Assembly (NCBI GenBank): GCA_963835165.1
Contig: CAWIGD010000005.1
Location: 1-64,000 of the forward strand
Direction: 5' to 3'
Source of the DNA: VAZQ01 sp963835165
GTDB lineage: Bacteria > Pseudomonadota > Alphaproteobacteria > Rhizobiales > Xanthobacteraceae
DNA length: 64,000 nucleotides
Under the pieces are notes generated by a model. The model ran no database searches. It was not told the DNA's origin and saw only the letters and a program-made list of their open reading frames with translations. Positions 8,296 through 16,733 of this stretch are shown one piece after another (position 1 is the stretch's first letter; every line of letters starts with the position of its first letter). The translations under genes and the position numbers were made by a program.

Positions 8296-8327
8296 CGTTA
8301 CGAAAGGAGGGTTAAGGTTTCGTAACG
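8296..8327. promoter_or_regulatory. Perfect 10-bp inverted repeat upstream of the 77-aa gene
   Basis: CGTTACGAAA (8,296-8,305) and TTTCGTAACG (8,318-8,327) are exact reverse complements with 12 bases between. The spacing of half-site centres (22 bases, two helical turns) suits a dimeric regulator. The position, just ahead of the minus-strand gene, suggests an operator rather than a terminator; no T-run follows on either strand. Confidence 0.4.
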
Positions 8328-8383
8328 AGAGATCGATCTGAGGGCCTTCAGTTTAGCCCGTCCCAGGTCGGAAGGTTGATGAC

Positions 8384-8671
8384 GTGACCTACCGCTGTGA
8401 GCAGTGTGGAGGGGAGGTCGAAAAGCCCGTCCCACGGGCGCCGGGCGCGGGCGCTTTGACGCATCATGAGCCTGCCGGGGTTTGGGGAAGCCGGTCCTTG
8501 GGGCCGACTCTGAAATGTTCTGAAATCAGGCGCGAGCGGCCAACAATCTCACGATTGGACCGCAAACCGATGGGAGCCAAACGATGCGGTCGATCGGTGG
8601 CTTTGAGGCACCACGGTGGTTATCCGACAAATCTCCAAAGGCCGCCGGATCAAGGACGTCCGAAGCAATAG
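8384..8671 (+). CDS. Doubtful ORF with a Cys-x-x-Cys start (95 aa)
   Basis: The first 15 residues (MTYRCEQCGGEVEKP) look like the start of a zinc-ribbon protein, but a second Cys pair never follows and the rest is Pro/Arg-rich and unlike a folded protein. It may be a truncated zinc-ribbon gene fused to noise. Confidence 0.25.
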   Translation: MTYRCEQCGGEVEKPVPRAPGAGALTHHEPAGVWGSRSLGPTLKCSEIRRERPTISRLDRKPMGAKRCGRSVALRHHGGYPTNLQRPPDQGRPKQ

Positions 8672-8995
8672 TTCCCGGTACAGCCAACGGTCAGGGACCT
8701 GGCAAATGGGGGTGCATCATGATCTCTCTCCGTTTGGCCTTAACGCGGCGGGAGGATCGCCGCTTGACGAAACCGAGCGTGCCCGCAAAAGGCCGCCGAC
8801 GTCCTTGGGATAGACTTGAATCGTTATGAATCGGGGCGGCCGGAGCGGCTCACCGGCGGCTGGCCGGAAGCCGAAAGCGCCGCCCCTCACGACCGGTAGC
8901 GGCGCTGCCACCCGGCCGCGCGAGGCGAGCGGTAGGCGTTCGTCGTGCAAAGAATTAAACTTGCATCGGCCAATCGCGGCCTCAATTAACAGCGC
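8672..8995. other. Gap without a supported gene
   Basis: About 320 bases; open frames on both strands are Arg/Pro/Gly-rich and overlap each other. No site recognised. Confidence 0.35.
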
Positions 8996-9195
8996 ATGTC
9001 AAAGCTTGCCGCCATCATCATCGCGACCGCGCTGCCGACGCTTGCGCTTGCCGAACCACTGCTGCAGAGCCGCCCCCGCCCGCGACGCCCGGCGGCTATG
9101 TGACATGCTCGATCGCCAGCTACTGCTTGGAACAGAACGGCAAGTGGAGGCCGCAGCGGCGGGAACGTCCGCAGCATTCGGCGGCCAGGGCATGA
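8996..9195 (+). pseudogene. Frameshifted small exported protein
   Basis: The ATG at 8,996 opens a signal peptide (MSKLAAIIIATALPTLALAE). The continuation that makes sense, PGGYVTCSIASYCLEQNGKW and a basic tail ending at 9,195, lies in another frame; the switch falls in the C-rich stretch near 9,060-9,085. Two Cys in the mature part fit the small disulfide-bearing exported proteins of this group. This is a decayed gene or a sequencing error in the C/G run. Confidence 0.45.
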
Positions 9196-9415
9196 CCTCA
9201 AGTCATTGGAGAGTTGAGCCGCCGTGGCAAACACGGCAAGAACTCCACAATCACGACAAGCCGTGCGCTTAACAAGCCTCCGCCGATGGCCTAAAGACTT
9301 GCTCGGCCATGACGACGACCGCCCTTCGCGCCCAGCGATAAATCCGGGCGACGTTTCCGCCGCTGGATGTCGAAGGCGCAGGCCGCCGCCGTCTAGAGTT
9401 AGGCAGGTCACGCAC

Positions 9416-9521
9416 ATGCGAGAGCTGGCAATAGCGGTTCTGTTTCTGGCCAGCGGTCCAGCGAGCGCCTGGGCGCAGGCTGGCGAGGCATCTCCGTCCG
9501 CAGCGCATCCGGTCGAAAACA
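9416..9521 (+). pseudogene. Orphan signal-peptide frame ahead of the SnoaL-like gene
   Basis: From ATG 9,416 the frame gives MRELAIAVLFLASGPASAWA, a good Sec signal peptide, then runs out of frame exactly where the SnoaL-like reading frame begins. The two may once have been one secreted protein (signal peptide plus NTF2-like domain) before an indel around 9,500-9,520. Confidence 0.4.
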
Positions 9522-9875
9522 ATGACCAACGACATCGACGAACTCACCGCGCTCAATCTCGACTTCGTCGCCTCGGCGCAGAATTCCGACGTTAGGCGCT
9601 TCGATGAAATCCTGGCGCCGGAGTTCTATTGCTCAAATCCCGACAAATCGCTGGTCGATCGCGCCGCCTTCCTTGAGCAGACCGCGAAACCAGTCGCGAT
9701 CAAGAACCTGCAGGCCCATGACGTGAAGATCCGCATCATGGGCCACTTCGCCATCATCCACGCTGCAACCAGCTACACCACGCCGGACGGGCAGCAGGCG
9801 CATGGGCGATACACCGATTGCTGGGCGAAGCAGAACGGAAAATGGCTCGCGGTATCGGCGCATGTGACGCGATGA
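9522..9875 (+). CDS. SnoaL/DUF4440-like NTF2-fold protein (117 aa)
   Basis: The sequence has the outline of the NTF2-like superfamily: an N-terminal helix pair (DIDELTALNLDFVASAQNSD), 'LAPEFYCSNPDKSLVDRAAFLEQ', then beta strands with 'AHDVKIRIMGHFAIIHAATSY', 'GQQAHGRYTDCWAKQNGKWL'. Length of 117 fits DUF4440/SnoaL-like domains, which bind small ligands or act as isomerases; no specific substrate can be assigned. No signal peptide in this frame, but one lies just upstream in another frame. Confidence 0.7.
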   Translation: MTNDIDELTALNLDFVASAQNSDVRRFDEILAPEFYCSNPDKSLVDRAAFLEQTAKPVAIKNLQAHDVKIRIMGHFAIIHAATSYTTPDGQQAHGRYTDCWAKQNGKWLAVSAHVTR

Positions 9876-9890
9876 TACGCAGCCGTCATT

Positions 9891-9907
9891 GCCGGGCTTG
9901 ACCCGGC
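9891..9907. repeat. Short intergenic palindrome GCCGGG-N5-CCCGGC
   Basis: The sequence GCCGGGCTTGACCCGGC follows the SnoaL-like gene by 15 bases. This palindrome, next to 'GTCATT', is typical of the interspersed palindromic repeats in Bradyrhizobium-type genomes and could also serve as a weak terminator. Confidence 0.4.
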
Positions 9908-9985
9908 ACACGCGGCCGCCTCGGCAAGGATTGAAGCTATTGCGCCGAGCCGCCGTGCCGCGCGCGGGCAGCAAAGGAGCCCCCC

Positions 9986-10060
9986 ATGAAATTACCGAGG
10001 ACTGTCGGCCTGGCTGTCGCCGTCTCGCTGGTCGCCGCCACCGTGGCGGCGCTCGCGTAG
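9986..10060 (+). pseudogene. Orphan membrane/signal peptide followed by a stop
   Basis: After a GGAG site, ATG 9,986 encodes MKLPRTVGLAVAVSLVAATV then AALA and TAG. The same frame continues open after the stop (GGAPAGPTANVVDADVSLVK...) up to the dehydrogenase. It looks like a periplasmic-anchored protein broken by a nonsense mutation and joined to the next gene. Confidence 0.3.
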
Positions 10061-10282
10061 ATCAGGGGAGGGGCTCCAGCCGGCCCGACCGCGAACGTGG
10101 TGGACGCCGATGTGTCACTGGTCAAGCCCCTGCCCCGCACCGAGCAGTTCGAGAAGCGAGGTCACGCTGTTCCACCTTCGCTTTCGGAAACTACCCATGG
10201 CCCCTGGCATGAGATGTCGAACGGGCTTTCGATCGCCGCAACATTTCCACCAAAGAGACAAATGACCGAGGAGACAATTCAC

Positions 10283-11206
10283 ATGAAGGCAATCGTTGTG
10301 ACGGACCAGGCTGCGGGAACGGCCGGGATGAAGCTGGTGGAGCGGCCCGAGCCGCCGGCGGCGATAAACGACGTCATCGTTCAGATTCATGCGTCGGGAT
10401 TCGTCCCGACTGAGCTGGCGTGGCCCTCGACCTGGACCGATCGCCGCGACCGTGACCGAACACCGTCGATTCCCGGCCACGAGCTGGCCGGAGTGGTCAC
10501 CGCTCTCGGCTACGGCACGACGGGACTGTCGGTAGGACAGCGAGTGTTCGGCCTCGCCGACTGGTATCGCGACGGCACCCTGGCGGAGTATGTAGCCATC
10601 GAGGCACGCAACCTCGCGCCGCTGCCGGGCGACGTCGACTTCACGGTGGGCGCGAGCCTGCCAATCTCGGGCCTCACCGCGTGGCAGGGACTGTTCCAGC
10701 ACGGCCGTCTTCAGGCGGGGAAGAGCGTCCTCGCGCACGGCGCGGCCGGCGCAGTCGGGTCGATGGTGACGCAGCTCGCACGTGAGGCCGGCGGCTACGT
10801 CATCGGCACCGGACGCGCTGCCGACCGTCAGAAGGCGCTCGACTTCGGCGCGCAGGAGTTCGTCGACCTCGACAACGACGCGCTGGAAGACGTCCGCGGC
10901 GTCGATCTGGTACTCGATGTCATCGGCGGCGACATCCAGAAGCGGTCCGCAGGCCTGATTCGAGCCGGAGGAACACTGGTGTCCATCGTCGGGCCGACCG
11001 AGGCGCGGCCCGCCGACGGCCTGGCGGTCGACTTCGTTGTCGAGTCCGATCGTGCCCAACTGAGTGAGATCGTCCAGCGGGTGCGGGACGGACGACTGCG
11101 GACGAACATCGGCAACGTCTCGGCCCTCGACGATGCCATCGCCACCTTCAACGCGACCGAGCGACGCGCGGGGAAGACGGTTATCCGCGGCCCGATGACC
11201 GGATAA
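10283..11206 (+). CDS. NADP-dependent medium-chain oxidoreductase (quinone-oxidoreductase-like)
   Basis: A 307-aa member of the zinc-independent medium-chain dehydrogenase/reductase family. The GroES-like half starts MKAIVVTDQAAGTAGMKLVE and carries 'IPGHELAGVV' (no structural zinc Cys cluster); the Rossmann half has 'AHGAAGAVGSMVTQLAREAG' and 'GTGRAADRQKALDFGA'. Such enzymes reduce quinones, enones or related carbonyls with NAD(P)H. The start was placed at the ATG after GAGGAGA; the frame is open for 62 codons upstream, but those belong to a decayed gene. No clear partner gene; substrate unknown. Confidence 0.85.
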   Translation: MKAIVVTDQAAGTAGMKLVERPEPPAAINDVIVQIHASGFVPTELAWPSTWTDRRDRDRTPSIPGHELAGVVTALGYGTTGLSVGQRVFGLADWYRDGTLAEYVAIEARNLAPLPGDVDFTVGASLPISGLTAWQGLFQHGRLQAGKSVLAHGAAGAVGSMVTQLAREAGGYVIGTGRAADRQKALDFGAQEFVDLDNDALEDVRGVDLVLDVIGGDIQKRSAGLIRAGGTLVSIVGPTEARPADGLAVDFVVESDRAQLSEIVQRVRDGRLRTNIGNVSALDDAIATFNATERRAGKTVIRGPMTG

Positions 11207-11463
11207 GTAACCATGGTTGGTGACGGGTGACAGCTCCGATAGTATAGTCTCGTACTCCCCGTCCGAGCTTTTTCCGTCGGCTGGTAGGGCTCGACCCGGT
11301 GAGCTAACCCCGTCGCTGTCTTGAACAACTCGTTCAGCCGCTCGACCGCAACGTTCGCATCGCTCTTGGTCTCAAATTGAATCTCAACATGATCGTCGGT
11401 GTCCCCACCGTAGATGCGGATGACAGGCCGTTCGTCGCTTATCAGAGCGGTGACCTTCGACAT
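11207..11463 (-). CDS. 5' part of a hypothetical protein running into the dehydrogenase antisense
   Basis: ATG 11,463 begins MSKVTALISDERPVIRIYGG followed by 'VEIQFETKSDANVAVERLNE', a convincing small beta-alpha protein. The frame then stays open through the 3' end of the dehydrogenase on the opposite strand to 10,828, where the composition becomes Ser/Arg-rich noise. I therefore annotate only the plausible part. The gene was probably truncated when the dehydrogenase segment was joined here. Confidence 0.4.
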
Positions 11464-11565
11464 TAGAGCCTCCCTTATTGCGGTAGACGGGAGGCACGGC
11501 TCGATGAAACGCAGAACGGTAGGCATAACGGCGGCTATATAGCCCCTGCCCCGCCCGGAATCGAA

Positions 11566-11748
11566 TCAGTGCGGCCGTGGGCGCGCCCCTTGCAGGCGGA
11601 GTTCATCTAGTTCGGTGCAAAAGTCCATGAAGGTGGCAATTGGCACTACGCGCTCGAGCAGGTCGAGCGCGTGAAATAGCGCCTTGGTATCGCCGCGCAG
11701 GGTCGCATCGCGCGCAATCGCCTTCAAGTTCAAGTTCGTGGGTTGCAT
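11566..11748 (-). CDS. Hypothetical protein (60 aa)
   Basis: MQPTNLNLKAIARDATLRGD followed by 'KALFHALDLLERVVPI' and 'MDFCTELDELRLQGA': a small, wholly helical soluble protein. A second ATG eight codons upstream is possible. No family recognised. Confidence 0.5.
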   Translation of the reverse strand: MQPTNLNLKAIARDATLRGDTKALFHALDLLERVVPIATFMDFCTELDELRLQGARPRPH

Positions 11749-11912
11749 GTAATGTCCCCGCGCGCTGTGCAACCAAATGCCAGCCGCCCCCGTTGATGCG
11801 GGGGCTTGCTGATCACCTTTGCAGAGTAGTCACAACCTCTGGTGAAGGCCCCGAGCGGGGCAAGCCCCACCTTTTCGTTCCTAGGATGTCCCGCCGAGAA
11901 CTCAGCGGGCTC

Positions 11913-12107
11913 TCAATTGAACACGAAGGAATAATCTGCGAAGTGCTCGGAAGGCAGTTGTTTCCCAGTCGTCATCATTTTGAACGTATCAACCTGCACC
12001 GTTGCGCCGGGAATGCGGGCTTTGCTCTGTGGGATTGCCCATCCTGCGGCGAAAGTGACGATCGCGGCGGCGGCGGCGACTGCGAACAGTCCGGTCTTGG
12101 CGGTCAT
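11913..12107 (-). CDS. Small membrane-anchored or exported protein (64 aa)
   Basis: The N-terminal segment MTAKTGLFAVAAAAAIVTFA (to about residue 24, GWAIPQ) is either a signal anchor or a signal peptide. The remaining 40 residues (VQVDTFKMMTTGKQLPSEHF ending DYSFVFN) resemble a recurring Bradyrhizobium-type small protein ending in 'PSEHFADYSFVFN'. It precedes a run of noncoding DNA; role unknown. Confidence 0.55.
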   Translation of the reverse strand: MTAKTGLFAVAAAAAIVTFAAGWAIPQSKARIPGATVQVDTFKMMTTGKQLPSEHFADYSFVFN

Positions 12108-12554
12108 TTCAGTCCTCCCGTCGGGTTTGAGCTTTAGTTCTGGGTGTGAATTAGCTCACCCTGGGAGGCCCCGCTGTGATGGCCATCACAGGATGGCGGA
12201 ATTTCCGGCCTTTGTCGGGGGGCGACGGCGGATGGACATTGGGAGCTTTGCGAGTGTGGGAGCGGCGCGTGCGGCGGGCCGATAAGGCCGGGAAAGGCCG
12301 GGAACGCTAGTGGAATATCGTAACATTGCAGCACCTGCTGCCAAGGCGGCAACCAGATCCATACCGATCGTTTTCGCGGGGGGCGCGCAACCACCAGGTC
12401 GGCGCGCAGCCAGTGCGAACGCTCGAATCGCCGCTGCGCTGAGCTGCGGGGACTGAGCTGCGGGCGCCAAAGCCTCACTGGAGCTCGCAGCGAGCCGCGG
12501 CCTAAACTCTACGGTCCTACGCGAGACGCAACGCGGAGGAACGGAGGACCGAAC
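12108..12554. other. Gap of about 450 bases ahead of the Crp-like gene
   Basis: No gene is supported. The last 20 bases hold the ribosome binding site (GGAGG, eight bases from the ATG) of the cyclic-nucleotide-binding protein. Frames open on the minus strand are antisense noise. Confidence 0.4.
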
Positions 12555-13079
12555 ATGCCCATGCCCCTGATTCCCGATATCGCCGTTTTCCAGAGGAAGC
12601 TCGCCACCCTTCCGGTAGTAACCTACCAGGCCGGCGAGACCGTGCTTAGCGCCGCTTCGACAACCGGCCGACTGCTGATCCTTAAGGAGGGCGAGGTCGC
12701 AGTCGTAAAGGAAGGCCTTGAGATCGCCAGGGTGACGGAGCCCGGTGCCGTGTTCGGCGAACTCTCCGTGCTTCTGGATCAGCCGCACACGGCGGATGTA
12801 CGTGCGCTGGAAGCCTCCCAGTTTCACGTCGCCGATGCTGCTACCCTACTCAAGGGCGACCCGATCGCGCTCCTTTACGTTGCAACGGTCCTGGCGCAGC
12901 GTCTCGACAGCGCTAATCGGGGCCTCCTCGAGCTGAAGCGCCAGATTCAGGCCGGCGAGCCGGGCGGCGTAATTGGGAGAACGATCGAGAAGATCGAAGG
13001 ACTGCTGGGCGAAACCGGTGCCAATCTTATGTATGCCGGCTATCCTTATGACCCGTTCGCCGATGCCCCAAAGAGCTGA
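12555..13079 (+). CDS. Crp-type cyclic-nucleotide-binding domain protein (174 aa)
   Basis: One cyclic-nucleotide-binding fold spans residues 10-115: 'LPVVTYQAGETVLSAASTTG', 'LLILKEGEVAVVKEGLEIARV', and the phosphate cassette-like 'GAVFGELSVLLDQPHTADV'. There is no C-terminal helix-turn-helix; instead a long helix (VLAQRLDSANRGLLELKRQ) and a Gly/acidic tail follow. So it senses a small ligand or acts as a dimer but probably does not bind DNA like Crp/Fnr regulators. The Arg that binds cAMP phosphate in classical domains is not obvious. It stands alone. Confidence 0.8.
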   Translation: MPMPLIPDIAVFQRKLATLPVVTYQAGETVLSAASTTGRLLILKEGEVAVVKEGLEIARVTEPGAVFGELSVLLDQPHTADVRALEASQFHVADAATLLKGDPIALLYVATVLAQRLDSANRGLLELKRQIQAGEPGGVIGRTIEKIEGLLGETGANLMYAGYPYDPFADAPKS

Positions 13080-13511
13080 AACGCGCGCAGAACTACCCGC
13101 TCCTTGAGGCGGCAATTTGGTTGCCGAGGCCGTGATAAGGCGCTTGGTGGCAACCTCCGGAGCTGAGACGAACAGCGATGACGCGCGGAGGTTTGCTTAC
13201 AGGGGCCAATCCGGACATCGCGCAAATGTGGGCGAATCCGGGCTGGCGCCAACGCATTCCCTTTCGGTGCGGCCTGAGCATTTGCCCGCGCCTCCTGACT
13301 GGGTACTGAGGCTACGTGTCGGGTCTGCTTCGACGTAGCAGATTGCCTCGCTACACCTGACCCCAGGCTACCGTGCTGATAAGGATTTGCCCGGGAGGGG
13401 ACCTTGCACCCCTCTGGAAGTGCGGGTCTCGGCCCGCGATAAGAACCTGACAACGATTTAGATACGGGTTTGGCTCAGCCTGTGGCGAATCACTTCCCCC
13501 GGGAGAAGGAC
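13080..13511. other. Gap with two small hairpins
   Basis: No gene supported. The region 13,390-13,440 holds two inverted repeats (GAGGGG...CCCCTC and GCGGG...CCCGC), which could form a structured leader ahead of the DUF4239 gene or terminate transcription. I see no terminator-type T-run. Confidence 0.35.
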
Positions 13512-14300
13512 ATGAGTGACTGGCTGCATGGTCTTCCAGTGCTCTGGATGGCGATCTTAGTTTTCGGCTTTACATATTTGGTCACGGCAGGAATTTATGC
13601 AGTGATAACGGTCTTTGCCGTCGGCGAGCGAGCGCGCTCATTTAAGGCCATCTCTCCTGGTTTGCTGTCGCCCTTGGGTGTGATCTTCGGTCTTTTCATG
13701 GTGTTCACCGCCGCCCAGGTCTGGACAGACAATGAAAAGGCTAGAGCGGAAATCGATCGCGAGGCTAGCGCGCTAAGAAGCGCCGCGATTCTCGCCACTA
13801 GCTTTCCGAGCGAGTTCCAAGTTCAACTTCGTGAGTTGATCCGCCGCTATATTGCAGACGTAGCAGCCCAGGAATGGCCCTTGATGGCTCAGGGTACAGC
13901 CAACCTCAGGGCCATTCCCGGCGTGCTTGCTGAAGCGCTGCAGGCGACCCTCGCACTAAACCCCAGCCACGAAGGTCAGAAGACCGCGCAACGTGACATC
14001 GCCACTGCGTTTGAAACTGCATTGGATGCGCGGCGGCAGCGCATCATCATAAGCGAATCGCAGGTCAATATGCTCAAATGGGCATGTCTGTTCATGCAGG
14101 CGTTCTGCGCGCTAGCTGCAATTGCCATGGTCCACAGCGACAACCGGCTTGCCTCTATTATGGCAATGGGAATCTTCGCGACTGGGGTAGCCGCATCAAC
14201 TTTGCTAATACTCGCACATGATCGCCCCTTCACAGGAGAGATTTCAATCAAACCCGATCCGCTACTGCAGGTGATGCCTGGGATCGCGGGCTCACGCTAA
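13512..14300 (+). CDS. DUF4239 (bestrophin-like) membrane protein (262 aa)
   Basis: Four hydrophobic segments: about residues 7-35 (VLWMAILVFGFTYLVTAGIY), 47-66 (SPLGVIFGLFMVFTAAQVW), 188-205 (CLFMQAFCALAAIAMV) and 213-232. Between them is a cytosolic helical domain starting 'DNEKARAEIDREASALRSAA', the hallmark of DUF4239 proteins, which are distantly related to bestrophin anion channels. Function unproven. Start chosen at MSDWLHG after GAGAAGGAC; 14 more codons upstream are open. No operon partner. Confidence 0.8.
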   Translation: MSDWLHGLPVLWMAILVFGFTYLVTAGIYAVITVFAVGERARSFKAISPGLLSPLGVIFGLFMVFTAAQVWTDNEKARAEIDREASALRSAAILATSFPSEFQVQLRELIRRYIADVAAQEWPLMAQGTANLRAIPGVLAEALQATLALNPSHEGQKTAQRDIATAFETALDARRQRIIISESQVNMLKWACLFMQAFCALAAIAMVHSDNRLASIMAMGIFATGVAASTLLILAHDRPFTGEISIKPDPLLQVMPGIAGSR

Positions 14301-14483
14301 TCGAATTCCCGCGGCGGGAATGTGCGTGGGGCGCGCGGGCACGGCTGAGGCTTCGACCTTGCCATCCCGCCCGCGCTGCGTAAAAACGTCGGAACGTTCC
14401 AGAACGATTTTATCGTGGCTTATTGCGGGTCTAGAGCCACTCCTCGATGCGCTCCATGCTCGCAACGCACACCGAGCGCCGCG

Positions 14484-15176
14484 CTACTCCGCCGCGACCG
14501 CCACGTCGGCGATGAACTGCGACAGCCACTTCTTCCGGCGCTTGACGTTCTCCCGGTAGAGTTGCTCGAACTCGGCCTCCGGGAACGAATGCGTCGACGG
14601 TCGTTTCATCAGCGTGTCGGCCCAGGCCTTCAGCCGAGGGTATTTTGCGATCTGGCCGATCGGCCGGATGCGATCGAGGAAGAAATAGCGCTGCAGAAAC
14701 GGCGCATAGGCGGCATCGACTAGCGAATATTTCGCGCCGTTGAATAGCGGACCCGCACCCTGCTTCTCGAGCGCACGCTCCAGCCGCTCGAAAGCTACCG
14801 GGATTTTGTCGAGGCAACTCTTGCCGGCGGCCTCGTCGTCGGCATAGGCCACGCCGGTCACGTGCTCGGCGAAGGTCGGCACGTAGTCGGTCCAGGCGCG
14901 GTTGATGGCGCGCTGCACGGGATCCTCCGGGTGCAGCCGCGGCGCAATGGTCTCGTCGAGGTATTCGTTGATCGCGCTCGATTCGAACAGCGACACTGAG
15001 TCGTCGACACGCAGCACCGGAACCTTTCTGTGCGGCGAGATGGCGAGGAACCAGTCGGGCCTGTTGTCCCGTTCGATGTGGCGGAACTCAAACGGGGTGT
15101 TCTTCTCGCGCAGCGAGATCGCCGACCGCTGCACCCACGGGCAGGTTTTAAAGCTCACCAGGAGGTATTCCGCCAT
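14484..15176 (-). CDS. Glutathione S-transferase family protein (230 aa)
   Basis: The N-terminal thioredoxin fold starts MAEYLLVSFKTCPWVQRSAI with the 'CPW' motif at the N-terminal helix, then 'KVPVLRVDDSVSLFESSAIN', which contains the cis-Pro (VPVL) and the glutathione gamma-glutamyl binding 'ESSAI'. The all-helical C-terminal domain follows from residue 90. The Cys in CPxx suggests an omega/beta-like class, acting in thiol transfer or dehalogenation, rather than a Ser/Tyr class. The ATG follows AGGAGGT-like sequence (minus strand, ACCTCC complement at 15,160-15,168). No clear partner gene. Confidence 0.85.
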   Translation of the reverse strand: MAEYLLVSFKTCPWVQRSAISLREKNTPFEFRHIERDNRPDWFLAISPHRKVPVLRVDDSVSLFESSAINEYLDETIAPRLHPEDPVQRAINRAWTDYVPTFAEHVTGVAYADDEAAGKSCLDKIPVAFERLERALEKQGAGPLFNGAKYSLVDAAYAPFLQRYFFLDRIRPIGQIAKYPRLKAWADTLMKRPSTHSFPEAEFEQLYRENVKRRKKWLSQFIADVAVAAE

Positions 15177-15408
15177 GAAGTCCTCGTCGGGTTTCGCGCC
15201 GGAGCGCGGGAGATTGCGGGGATTCAACTCCCCCATTGCGTTGAATACAAGCGGGCTGAGATCGCTTGTAAGGAAGAACTGCGTCCGCGCCTGCTACTCG
15301 TTCTTGGCGCAAAGAGTAATGCGTCTCGCGGACCTCCGCCGAGTGGTCTCGACAGCGCCGAATGTACTTACCGCGCAGTAGCGGGTAGCGGAGGCTCGCG
15401 ATAATCGG

Positions 15409-15439
15409 ATTATAAGGCTCGATTAAATTGGACTATCAA
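15409..15439 (-). promoter_or_regulatory. Candidate sigma70-type promoter for the GST gene
   Basis: On the minus strand TTGATA (complement of 15,434-15,439) and TATAAT (complement of 15,409-15,414) lie 19 bases apart, about 235 bases before the GST start. The spacing is long by two bases, so strength is doubtful. The rest of 15,177-15,492 holds no gene. Confidence 0.25.
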
Positions 15440-15492
15440 AAACCGCGCGCGAACTCCCCGCTCCGACGGACTGGCAGTATGAAAGCGCCTAT

Positions 15493-16281
15493 TTACCGTG
15501 CCGCCAACGGCTTCAGTCCAGCTTTCGTGATGACGCCTGCCGCCTCCGCGGAGGACAGGAAACGAAGTAGCGCAACTGCTAAATCGGGTTGCTGTGAATT
15601 TTTCGGCAGCGCGCCGACGAATAAGGTCGGAGGTTGAATGTCGGACGGCACCGTGCCGACGAAATCGACGCCCGGGACATGAATTAGCTCGGAGACCTGC
15701 TGGAAGCCGACCTCCGCCTCGCCGCGAGCAACGACTGCAGCCACCGGTTCCCCCGAAGGCGGTCCACGCACCTTGCGCGTCTTGCCGACGATCTCGTCGG
15801 CGACGCCGAGCTTTTTGAACCCGATGGTCGACAAGTATGTGCCGCTTGAACTATCCGAATAGGCGATGGATTTCGCGGCGAGGAGTGTCTTTCGCATCGC
15901 CTCGACCGTGCTGATGTCGGGCTTGGGCTGACCCGCTCGAACCACCATGCCGATGAACGACTCCGCGAGCGGCATGCGGCTGCCGGGGCGAGTCATGCCG
16001 CGCTGGTCCAGGAGATCGACGCCAGTCCCATCCATGATCACTACGTCGGCTCCCTCGCCGCGCGTGAGGCGCGTCGGTATCGCCTCCGGTGAATCGCCAA
16101 CCGAGGGTCCGCGCGTAGTGATGAGCTTGTGTCCGGTCAACTTTTCGAACGCGGGACCAAGATCCGCGTACACATTGAAAAACCCCGCCGAGATCATCAC
16201 CTTGATATCGGCAGCTGTTGCTGCGCCCGCCGCAAGTGCGGCAGCCAAAAGGACGAACAGATAAAGGAAGGATCGCGGCAT
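15493..16281 (-). CDS. ModA-like periplasmic substrate-binding protein (262 aa)
   Basis: A Sec signal peptide (MPRSFLYLFVLLAAALAAGA, cleaved near ATAA) precedes a type II periplasmic binding fold: 'DIKVMISAGFFNVYADLGPA', 'RGEGADVVIMDGTGVDLLDQ', 'SIAYSDSSSGTYLSTIGFKK' and 'AAVVARGEAEVGFQQVSELI'. This layout is that of the molybdate/tungstate-binding ModA family and its many solo relatives. No permease or ATPase gene is adjacent, so it is an orphan; the ligand may be an organic acid rather than molybdate. Start at the ATG that opens the signal peptide; a TTG seven codons upstream is less likely. Confidence 0.8.
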   Translation of the reverse strand: MPRSFLYLFVLLAAALAAGAATAADIKVMISAGFFNVYADLGPAFEKLTGHKLITTRGPSVGDSPEAIPTRLTRGEGADVVIMDGTGVDLLDQRGMTRPGSRMPLAESFIGMVVRAGQPKPDISTVEAMRKTLLAAKSIAYSDSSSGTYLSTIGFKKLGVADEIVGKTRKVRGPPSGEPVAAVVARGEAEVGFQQVSELIHVPGVDFVGTVPSDIQPPTLFVGALPKNSQQPDLAVALLRFLSSAEAAGVITKAGLKPLAAR

Positions 16282-16440
16282 CGTCGCCCCCTGTGCAGGC
16301 AAAGGACTGCAAGTGCGTATTGGACTTTAGCGCGTGTCGAGTGCCGCCGCAACGGAACGCGCACATTGGCCTTCTGTGCCACCAAAAGTCTACGCACGGT
16401 GAGATTGATCGTATCCTGCATCAAACTACATCATCTACTT

Positions 16441-16640
16441 TTACCGCGGCTGAAAGCCGAACTCATGAATTAGCTTCCGGCCATTCAAGTACTCCGCAAA
16501 TTGCTCCGGGGAGTCAAATACCGGCACGATGTCGATTAGTCGCTTTTGTCGGAACGAAGGCTCATTGCCAATAGCAACAATTTCGTCGTGCAGCTTTGTG
16601 ATAATCTCGCGCACGCGCCGCCGTTGCGAACGCTGCCCGC
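16441..16640 (-). pseudogene. C-terminal remnant of a Bug-type tricarboxylate receptor
   Basis: The minus strand encodes VREIITKLHDEIVAIGNEPS, then FRQKRLIDIVPVFDSPEQFA and EYLNGRKLIHEFGFQPR before a TAA. This matches the last helix-strand-helix of Bug (TctC-like) binding proteins ('...EIVKKLNxEIVxxLNxPxVRxRL...PVxxTPEQFAxFL'). No ATG or N-terminal domain is present and upstream frames are scrambled, so only about 60 codons remain. Two intact Bug genes lie at 25.8 and 28.8 kb. Confidence 0.55.
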
Positions 16641-16733
16641 CACAGCGTCCAAGACATTGTCAGTCCGCGCCAATCCATCTAAGCGATTGCATCCCGCCGC
16701 GACCACATCCCGCCGCAACTTGAAGGAATTGGC

